A DNA stretch of 6,792 bases from Chitinophagales bacterium (GTDB lineage Bacteria > Bacteroidota > Bacteroidia > Chitinophagales > Saprospiraceae): positions 1 through 6,792 of the forward strand of contig JAAFHO010000319.1 of NCBI GenBank assembly GCA_013297575.1, in the 5' to 3' direction. The notes beneath the pieces are model-generated. The model did not search any database, was not told the DNA's origin, and was given only the letters and a program-made list of their open reading frames with translations. Positions 1 to 4,760 of the stretch are shown here, in pieces. Made by a program: the position numbers and the translations under genes. Every line of letters starts with the position of its first letter. The first letter of the stretch is position 1.

Positions 1-692
1 AAACTATCCACAGCGAATAAATGACTATTAAATATACCAGTACCAAGAACTACCGTAGTCAATCCGGTACCTAAAAGTATCGTATTATCATCAACTACAC
101 TCAAACAAGGCCGATATTCCTGATAATCAGGCGGATGCCCATAACGTTGCATCCATCGCACCTCACCATCGTAATCGGTATATATCAGACAGGTACGTCT
201 GATATAATTGGTATCTATGACGGTTCCCCCGATCAGTAATCCATCTTTATATAATTCTATCTCGTTTAAATAAATATTATAATCCGTAAGATTAGAAAAA
301 TCTATTTTGTTTACGCTTAATAGAGTACCCGTTTTATCATACCGAAACAAATAATTATCAAGATTTGTTAATTTGCCCGCCAAAAAAACGATACTTTCAT
401 CTGGTAATACCTTAATATCGTAATCTCGTCCAAATGCCAAATCAAAACCATCCGGATTAAAATATGGATGTACACTAATAATATTCCCATTGGTATCTGC
501 CATAATAAGTGCAACAGCCTGCAAATTATTTTCGTCTTGTACTATTCCCGCGATATATAAAGTGTCGTAAAGGCAGACACCACTGTAAAATGCAGATACC
601 TTGTGTCCTAGATCATAAAACCGATTGAAGCCGGGCTGGGCAGCGGCTTGGAAGGTGCAAAAAAAGGTTATAAATATAATAAAATATCTCAT
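1..692 (-). CDS. Secreted repeat protein, 5' part only (runs off the window)
   Basis: I translated this frame by hand from the ATG at 692 down to base 1. It is open for 230 codons with no stop, so the 3' end lies outside the window. Residues 1-18 are a signal peptide: Met-Arg, a Phe/Ile-rich core, then QAAA before QPGF, with likely cleavage after Ala18. The mature part is rich in Asp, Gly and aromatics, with loosely repeated beta-strand units (for example IYTDYDGEVRW, then DDNTILLGTG), as in beta-propeller-like secreted proteins of Bacteroidota that often end in a T9SS domain. Any such tail would be outside the window. Exact family and function are not recognised. Upstream lies a stem-loop that probably ends the preceding gene, so this gene likely has its own promoter, though I see no convincing TAnnTTTG box. 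It carries a perfect 10-bp inverted repeat at 181-206. Confidence 0.8.
   Translation of the reverse strand, partial: MRYFIIFITFFCTFQAAAQPGFNRFYDLGHKVSAFYSGVCLYDTLYIAGIVQDENNLQAVALIMADTNGNIISVHPYFNPDGFDLAFGRDYDIKVLPDESIVFLAGKLTNLDNYLFRYDKTGTLLSVNKIDFSNLTDYNIYLNEIELYKDGLLIGGTVIDTNYIRRTCLIYTDYDGEVRWMQRYGHPPDYQEYRPCLSVVDDNTILLGTGLTTVVLGTGIFNSHLFAVDS
181..206. repeat. Perfect 10-bp inverted repeat inside the first gene
   Basis: The arms TATATCAGAC (181-190) and GTCTGATATA (197-206) are exact reverse complements around a 6-base loop AGGTAC. Pairing does not extend further on either side. It sits in the reading frame, where it encodes part of NYIRRTCLIYT, so it may simply be a coincidence of codon choice. 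No run of T follows on either strand, so it is not a convincing terminator. Confidence 0.6.
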
Positions 693-714
693 GCGAAATG
701 CGTTAATGAATAAA

Positions 715-748
715 AGTCCCTTTCGGGTCAAAATACCTGAAAGGGACT
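715..748 (-). terminator. Stem-loop terminator after the T9SS-tail gene
   Basis: The arms 715-728 (AGTCCCTTTCGGGT) and 735-748 (ACCTGAAAGGGACT) pair over 14 positions with one mismatch (G725/T738), around a 6-base loop. In the minus direction the stem starts 15 bases after the stop codon at 763 and is followed by TTTTATTC, a short U-rich run typical of an intrinsic terminator. It also separates this gene from the next minus-strand gene, which starts at 692. On the plus strand the single mismatch would be a G-U pair, but no plus-strand gene precedes it. Confidence 0.7.
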
Positions 749-762
749 AATGATGAAAAAAT

Positions 763-1212
763 CTACTTCAAAATAACCAGTTTTGTTTTTATTATATTTT
801 CCTTTCCTTCAGCCTGAAGAAAGTAAATGCCCGAAGTAATCCCGGACACATCCAATACTTGTGATTTGCTATCGCCTGTAACGATCAAATGCTGCCACAC
901 ACAGCTACCCAATTGGTCATAAATTTTTATTTTCTCAAACTCAATACCATTGGGTAATACAATAGAAACCGTATTTTTAGCAGGATTTGGGTAAGTTTTT
1001 ATGCTTAAATCGGGTTTCTCTTGTTTTACTACTGCGCGCTCTTGTGCTGCTTCGGGTAGTTGGACTTGTGAAGGATACCATTTACCATAATTCGTTAATA
1101 TGCTTTTAATCCACGCAGTACTCATTGAGTGGTCGTTTGAAATCATTTGCTCTAAATTCCCTAAGGTTAAATGATCCAATGCCCAATAATCTTTGGAGTC
1201 TATTTCATACAT
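763..1212 (-). CDS. Short T9SS sorting-domain protein, probable remnant of a larger gene
   Basis: 149 residues. Residues 71-149 form a type A T9SS C-terminal sorting domain: the YPNPAKNTVSI motif at 74-84, IKIYDQLGSCV at 95-105, SGIYFLQ at 127-133 and the terminal KLVILK. Residues 1-55 resemble the helical stretch that precedes this domain in large secreted Bacteroidota proteins, ending in a QLPE motif. There is no signal peptide, although T9SS clients need Sec export first. Upstream in frame only three sense codons precede a stop at 1224-1222. The likeliest reading is the 3' remnant of a much longer secreted-protein gene that lost its front by deletion. The alternative is an unusual intact small protein. 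A strong stem-loop follows it. The sorting-domain call is firm; the status as a functional gene is not. Confidence 0.6.
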   Translation of the reverse strand: MYEIDSKDYWALDHLTLGNLEQMISNDHSMSTAWIKSILTNYGKWYPSQVQLPEAAQERAVVKQEKPDLSIKTYPNPAKNTVSIVLPNGIEFEKIKIYDQLGSCVWQHLIVTGDSKSQVLDVSGITSGIYFLQAEGKENIIKTKLVILK

Positions 1213-1512
1213 ATCACAAAATTACAAAAACTATATTTAATATAAGAAAGCATAATATTAATTTAATGTAAATATTTCTTACACTTTGTCAATAGCAAAT
1301 TGAGCGGCTTCACACAATTTGAAATACTGCTGCGATTATAATGATGCTCATCCATTCACAATACCCGAGACCTCTAAAAAGTGTATTAAAATCAGCCCCA
1401 ATCAACCAAAACCCCATTCCACCCCAAAAACACACCTGTTCAATCATTGGCTCAGTTGCCGTACATATATTTTCTACAACTTTGCGTTATAAACTTTATA
1501 ACATCCAATACA
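1213..1512. other. Divergent intergenic region
   Basis: 300 bases between the minus-strand T9SS remnant and the plus-strand CarboxypepD_reg-like gene. It is very A/T-rich at 1213-1290. It contains a short inverted repeat, CAAATTG (1296-1302) and CAATTTG (1315-1321), and a candidate plus-strand promoter at 1456-1484. The plus-strand ORF that could be read from 1341 has no recognisable protein character and overlaps the promoter and start of the next gene. I found no trace here of the missing front part of the minus-strand gene and no RNA gene. Confidence 0.5.
1456..1484 (+). promoter_or_regulatory. Candidate Bacteroidota-type promoter
   Basis: TTG at 1456-1458 and CAACTTTG at 1477-1484 are 18 bases apart, close to the known Bacteroidota pattern of a TTTG or TTG box about 19 bases before TAnnTTTG. 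The -7 box has one mismatch (C for the first T). Transcription would start near 1490, leaving a leader of about 23 bases before the ATG at 1513. This placement supports the 1513 start over the longer frame opening at 1447. Confidence 0.4.
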
Positions 1513-2172
1513 ATGAAATTACACCTCAGTTTTTTACTTTTATTGGCACTTGGTAACAACCTGATTGCACAATCTACTACAGCCACAACAGGCAATTTAG
1601 TAACCGGACAACTACTGGATGATGTCACCGCTGAACCATTAGTAGGTGCTACGATTCGGTTGGTAGGCAAAACAGGCGGTACGATGACTGATATTAATGG
1701 TAAATTTTCAATTTACACCGCAAAAGAAGACCTTATTTCTATTTCCTATATTGGATACGAACCGATGGAACTGCTACCAGAAGAAGTGACGCTAAGTCGT
1801 AACAATATAGTGCAGATGTATGCCAATACAACGCTTGGTTTAGTTGAGATTGTCTGTTATAGTCAAAAAAGAGTGTGCGGAGGATACCACCATCGAATAA
1901 AGCAAGATACCACCCAAAAACGCGCTTTGGTGCCTGCCTTTTCCTTCAACTATTTCCCCAACCCCACCACCGAAAGTATTACAATAAACACCGATCAGCA
2001 AGGCGGCATTGTGGAACTATACTCGACACAGGGCGACCTGCTCAAAACGCAGGCCGTCACCGATTACAACACTTATATCAGCATGACCGATTTACCCTCT
2101 AGGTTGTATTTTTTGAACTATCGGGTGAATGGATTTACGTCAATCGCCCATGAAGTAGTTCTGGCGCGTTAG
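1513..2172 (+). CDS. Secreted CarboxypepD_reg-like domain protein with T9SS sorting domain
   Basis: 219 residues from the ATG at 1513. I chose it over the in-frame ATG at 1447 because it places a classic signal peptide at the N-terminus (MKLHLSFLLLLALGNNLIAQ, cleavage near residue 20) and because a candidate promoter lies inside the longer frame. Residues 31-108 are a CarboxypepD_reg-like beta-sandwich: GQLLDDVTAEPLVGATIRL, then TDINGKFSI and ISISYIGYEP. In Bacteroidota this domain is best known at the front of SusC/TonB-dependent receptors, but here no barrel follows. Residues 145-219 are a T9SS type A sorting domain starting NYFPNPTTESITI. The usual SGLYFL turn reads SRLYFL, a small deviation. 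The product is predicted to be exported by Sec and then carried by T9SS to the surface or medium. Its role is unknown; display or a binding scaffold is possible. It converges on the TPR gene with only 8 bases between stops. Confidence 0.8.
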   Translation: MKLHLSFLLLLALGNNLIAQSTTATTGNLVTGQLLDDVTAEPLVGATIRLVGKTGGTMTDINGKFSIYTAKEDLISISYIGYEPMELLPEEVTLSRNNIVQMYANTTLGLVEIVCYSQKRVCGGYHHRIKQDTTQKRALVPAFSFNYFPNPTTESITINTDQQGGIVELYSTQGDLLKTQAVTDYNTYISMTDLPSRLYFLNYRVNGFTSIAHEVVLAR

Positions 2173-2180
2173 AAAATTGT

Positions 2181-2852
2181 TTATTTTTGATCCAAACGCT
2201 CCAGCAATTTTTGTACCCGTTCTGCATAAACAGGATCGTTTAATAGTCGTTCCAAAGCGGGCTTTGCCGCAGAATTATTGCCCGTTTTTAGGGAAGAAAG
2301 TGCTAAAAACCAATCCACTTGGCTATCATCGGCTTTGTCCATTTGTTCAAAAATGGTGATGGCTTTCGGATAATCACTTAAATAAAAATGGCTCATCCCT
2401 TTCAAAAACAAATCGCGCTGCATAGTGGAATCGGAGGAAGCAACAGTGCTCATCAATTGGAGTGTTTTGGCATAATCGCCGTCATTAAAGGCTTGTAAGG
2501 CAGCCGACCGACGGGCATCATCGTTGGTATCGCCCCTAAAACCTGCCGGTAATTTCAAGGGTTCATCTGCTTTTATATATGCCGTAGCCAATTCAGTGGC
2601 CGTGGCAGGTTGGAGCAACCACCAAGTTCCCACGCTGGCAAGTAGCAGAACGATGGCTGCTGCGGCAAGGTATTTCCATACTTGCTGCGGTTGTTTTTGC
2701 TGCCGCACTACCCCTTGTTGTTGGAGTTGTTCGGCCCATTTGAGCCTATTTTCGTCGTCAAGGTGCGCTTGAACGAGCCTTTTCAGGGCCTCTTCTTGCG
2801 CCGCTTCGGAGGCATTTGGTTCATGGAGACGGTCTATGTATCGTTTTTTCAT
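2181..2852 (-). CDS. Single-pass membrane TPR protein, possible anti-sigma factor
   Basis: 223 residues. Residues 1-58 are a charged, helical, probably cytoplasmic segment (IDRLHEPNASEAAQEEAL, then LDDENRLKWAEQLQQQG). Residues 61-80 form one transmembrane helix (YLAAAAIVLLLASVGTWWLL). Residues 113-215 contain about three TPR-like helical pairs: RRSAALQAFNDGDYAKTLQLM near 114-134, FLKGMSHFYLSDYPKAITIF near 149-168, and WFLALSSLKTGNNSAAKPAL near 181-200. They probably lie in the periplasm. A short cytoplasmic helical region, one membrane helix and an external sensor or scaffold domain, encoded just downstream of a sigma factor, is the usual layout of membrane anti-sigma factors. However, I see no zinc-binding HxxxCxxC motif, so the anti-sigma role is inferred from layout. 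It probably shares a transcript with the sigma gene; the gap is filled by a long inverted repeat. Confidence 0.8.
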   Translation of the reverse strand: MKKRYIDRLHEPNASEAAQEEALKRLVQAHLDDENRLKWAEQLQQQGVVRQQKQPQQVWKYLAAAAIVLLLASVGTWWLLQPATATELATAYIKADEPLKLPAGFRGDTNDDARRSAALQAFNDGDYAKTLQLMSTVASSDSTMQRDLFLKGMSHFYLSDYPKAITIFEQMDKADDSQVDWFLALSSLKTGNNSAAKPALERLLNDPVYAERVQKLLERLDQK

Positions 2853-2860
2853 ATCATGCG

Positions 2861-3029
2861 ATTAAATACTTTGTAAATTAAATTTGCTTATATTTTGGGT
2901 AGTAGATTTTTTTGTCAGACGAGCCAATTTTTGAGTTCATAGCAGCGCTACGAATGAAAAAATTGGGGAAGTACGGCGAAAAAAGATACAGCCAAAATAT
3001 GAATAAATTTGGTTTACAAAGTATTAAGT
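2861..3029. repeat. Long imperfect inverted repeat filling the sigma/TPR gap
   Basis: Arms of 83 bases (2861-2943 and 2947-3029) pair without gaps around a 3-base loop centred at 2945. By hand count about 53 of 83 positions are complementary and 9 more would be G-U pairs in plus-strand RNA. The best blocks are 2865-2877 with 3013-3025 (13 bp, AATACTTTGTAAA), 2890-2898 with 2992-3000 (9 bp), 2924-2932 with 2958-2966 (9 bp), 2880-2885 with 3005-3010 (6 bp), and the tip TAGC/GCTA. The outer ends reach the stop codon of the sigma gene (3024-3026) and come within 9 bases of the TPR start codon. It could be a palindromic mobile element (MITE-like) or an mRNA hairpin that sets the ratio of the two products. 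No clear target-site duplication is visible. Confidence 0.75.
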
Positions 3030-3743
3030 ATAATCTTTCACAATTGTAGTTAGTGCATCTCGACAGCGTTGGCCTTTTTTACGAGCATTATCTTCGGAAA
3101 TATCCATTAAAACGGCAATTTCCTTCCAAGATTTACTATTATAATAAAAGTGGGTAAGCAAATGCTGGCATTCCTCACCTAGTTTTTTCCATGCTTTTGC
3201 AAGAATAGTCAAAGACTCCTCCTCCACGGTATCGGGTTCTTGAACAGTCATTTCTTGCATCGACTCAATGGGGTCAATACGGGTATTTTTCATTCGGATT
3301 TTTTGAGCAGCAAAAACGGCCATTCGGGTAAACAAATACCTTAAATTGCCATAAGTAATTTTACCATCCACCAGTAATTGCCTGAATTTGAGGAGCGTAT
3401 CCATCGTAGCATCATAAGCAATATGCTGGAGCGTGCTTTTTTGGTGGATTAAATACAACATACAGTCGTTGAAATGGTGCAAAAAAACACGTTCAAACAA
3501 GGATTGATCGCCATTTTTGAGCCGATCGACCAATGCCGTAAATTCGTGCATCGACAAACCGAAGTTGCGGCTACTTTGCCCAAATTGTGCGTCCCACAAT
3601 TCAAGCGCCTTTTTTTTGAGCAGTTCAGCGTCCGTTTGATGGACTATTTTATTGAACTCGAGTAAATCAATAATTTGAAGTGCCTCCTCCTGCGAGCATT
3701 TTTTCTCTCGTTGGATGACCTCAGTTAGTTTTTCAACCTCCAT
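3024..3743 (-). CDS. RNA polymerase sigma-70 family factor, ECF-like
   Basis: 239 residues. Residues 66-153 fit sigma region 2: LVDRLKNGDQSLFERVFLHH, then AYDATMDTLLKF and YLFTRMAVFAAQKIRMKN. Residues 178-235 fit region 4, with a helix-turn-helix: SWKEIAVLMDISEDNARKKG and the trailing helix QRCRDALTTIV. The linker is short and acidic, and regions 1.1 and 3 are absent, as in ECF sigma factors. The first ~64 residues (MEVEKLTEVIQREKKCSQEE onward) are an extra helical, charged extension. An internal Met65 just before region 2 would give a protein of more usual ECF length, but a good TAnnTTTG box upstream of 3743 favours the long form. It should direct RNA polymerase to an unknown target set. The membrane TPR gene follows on the same strand and may regulate it. 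Confidence 0.85.
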   Translation of the reverse strand: MEVEKLTEVIQREKKCSQEEALQIIDLLEFNKIVHQTDAELLKKKALELWDAQFGQSSRNFGLSMHEFTALVDRLKNGDQSLFERVFLHHFNDCMLYLIHQKSTLQHIAYDATMDTLLKFRQLLVDGKITYGNLRYLFTRMAVFAAQKIRMKNTRIDPIESMQEMTVQEPDTVEEESLTILAKAWKKLGEECQHLLTHFYYNSKSWKEIAVLMDISEDNARKKGQRCRDALTTIVKDYT

Positions 3744-4003
3744 ATATGTATTGGATTAGTACAAACGTGACAAAGGTAGCGCATTTCTTACAATTTATTT
3801 TTTGAGGTAGTTGTTTCGATAGGATACTCGATGGATCGTTATTTAGTCGGTACTAAAAGCGTATTGTTACAAAAAAATAGTTACCCCAACACCCCAAAAA
3901 AATATTTTTCACTTTTTTTGTCACAAATCAAATAGCTAAAGAATATATCAGCATACACAAGAAAAGTCTTGTACAACTACTACTAAATATTAAACCAAAA
4001 ATT
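3744..4003. other. Divergent intergenic region between sigma gene and Cys-rich gene
   Basis: 260 bases separating the minus-strand sigma gene from the plus-strand Cys-rich gene. It holds the sigma-gene -7 box at 3771-3778, A/T-rich runs at 3868-3920, and the octamer TTTGTCAC twice in opposite orientations (minus strand 3774-3767, plus strand 3917-3924). A 6-bp hairpin, ACAAGA (3957-3962) and TCTTGT (3967-3972) with an AAAG loop, sits in the leader of the Cys-rich gene. No clear -33/-7 pair was found for the plus-strand gene, and no additional ORF or RNA gene is evident. Confidence 0.5.
3771..3778 (-). promoter_or_regulatory. -7 box (TAnnTTTG) upstream of the sigma gene
   Basis: Read on the minus strand this is TACCTTTG, an exact match to the Bacteroidota -7 consensus TAnnTTTG. 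It would start transcription near 3764, about 20 bases before the ATG at 3743, which is a typical leader length. No good TTTG box is seen about 19 bases upstream, so the assignment rests on the -7 element and its position. Confidence 0.5.
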
Positions 4004-4051
4004 ATGAAAAAGACAGAATTGCCCTTAAGTGCTTTGACATCGCGAGAATGA
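4004..4051 (+). pseudogene. Out-of-frame 5' end of the Cys-rich gene
   Basis: An ATG at 4004 in an A-rich leader opens a 15-codon frame, MKKTELPLSALTSRE, that stops at TGA 4049-4051. The frame of the following gene opens right here: skipping one base (T4049) gives GAC TGG AAA CCT TGT GAA, so the joined product reads SRE-DWKPCENEIIVQV and runs on into the Cys-rich protein (186 residues in total). There is no ATG in the downstream frame before 4152. I therefore read this as the true start of the gene, separated by a one-base insertion (or two-base loss), a sequencing error, or possibly +1 recoding at TGA-C. Confidence 0.55.
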
Positions 4052-4115
4052 CTGGAAACCTTGTGAAAATGAAATCATTGTACAGGTAAAATCGGGATCT
4101 CCGCTGATTGGTTTC

Positions 4116-4565
4116 TTGGCACAAAATGCTTTCCGTTGCTTGCCATCCAAAATGCCCAACCTCAAACCCGTCATCAATATTTCTTGGGGCGACAGCGATT
4201 GCGATTGCTTGGAAACCGATGATTATGAAATCATGTGCATTTCAGTATGCAATCCTTATTCGGATGTAGTATTTAGTAATTTGGTGATTGGCAAAATACA
4301 GGTTTTGGATGAATTTGGCAACCCCGTGGCACTATTACCTGATGGTACATCATCGGTGGAACTGCACCCGATTGGCCCGTATTGCTTTGGTGATATTGCT
4401 GCTTGTACCGATAATGGTATGAATTGCGTAGCACGTGAGTTTGTGCTGTTCAATCGAGGTGCGAAGGCCGGTAAGTACAAAATCGTGATTGAAGGCGTGT
4501 GTTTTGAAATCTGCAAAAATTACAGCCATAATACTTGTTTTGAATTGGTTTTGTGCAAAAACTAA
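4116..4565 (+). CDS. Cys-rich protein of unrecognised family (5' end frameshifted)
   Basis: The intact frame can be read from a TTG at 4116 (149 residues), but the coding sequence continues upstream in the same frame to 4050 (DWKPCENEIIVQVKSGSPL). The likely real start is the out-of-frame ATG at 4004. The protein has 12 Cys in 149 residues, with a CDC pair and many single Cys before beta-strand-like segments (DYEIMCISVCNPYSDV, GPYCFGDIAACTDNGMNC, KYKIVIEGVCFEICKN). The strand-and-turn pattern suggests a beta-sandwich, perhaps Ig-like. No signal peptide or membrane helix is present, even in the joined form, so the Cys residues are probably reduced or bind metal in the cytoplasm. I do not recognise the family. 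It is divergent from the sigma gene and followed 195 bases later by a surface-protein gene. Confidence 0.7.
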   Translation: MAQNAFRCLPSKMPNLKPVINISWGDSDCDCLETDDYEIMCISVCNPYSDVVFSNLVIGKIQVLDEFGNPVALLPDGTSSVELHPIGPYCFGDIAACTDNGMNCVAREFVLFNRGAKAGKYKIVIEGVCFEICKNYSHNTCFELVLCKN

Positions 4566-4604
4566 AGTAAAACTACCCATTTTAGACATTTGAACACAAC
4601 GGAA

Positions 4605-4639
4605 CTGGCGGTGCTTTGGGGCAACTTGAGGCCCGCCAG
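4605..4639 (+). terminator. Possible stem-loop terminator after the Cys-rich gene
   Basis: CTGGCGG (4605-4611) pairs exactly with CCGCCAG (4633-4639). The 21-base loop can form a small inner TGC/GCA stem. It begins 39 bases after the stop at 4565 and is followed by CCTCCAAATTTAATTTTC, which is only moderately U-rich. The GC-rich stem stands out in an A/T-rich gap, but the large loop and imperfect T-run keep this uncertain. Confidence 0.4.
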
Positions 4640-4760
4640 CCTCCAAATTTAATTTTCGATAAAAAAACAGCATAATATTTTTATTATTCGGAACTTTACC
4701 CAAATACCCATTGTTAACACCTTACTACACACAATATTTCACACTAAACCTAAATAATTT

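Noticed and set aside
1296..1321. Short inverted repeat CAAATTG/CAATTTG in the divergent gap
   Set aside because: A 7-bp A/T-rich stem with a 12-base loop is expected by chance here, and there is no T-run or nearby stop codon to make it a terminator.
1447..1512. Upstream in-frame ATG extending the CarboxypepD_reg-like gene by 22 codons
   Set aside because: It would bury the signal peptide behind 22 residues and place the candidate promoter inside the gene. The 1513 ATG gives a textbook signal peptide.
1341..1556. A plus-strand 71-codon ORF starting in the divergent intergenic region
   Set aside because: Its composition is not protein-like, it has no recognisable motif, and it overlaps the promoter and signal-peptide region of the real gene starting at 1513 in another frame.
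2173..2180. Bidirectional terminator between the convergent stops at 2172 and 2181 (and likewise 6333-6340)
   Set aside because: Both gaps are only 8 bases and hold no stem-loop. Their equal length appears coincidental.
4256..4703. Two minus-strand ORFs opposite the Cys-rich gene
   Set aside because: They are antisense shadows of a frame with clear coding character, and one runs into the probable terminator and gap. Neither has a recognisable domain.
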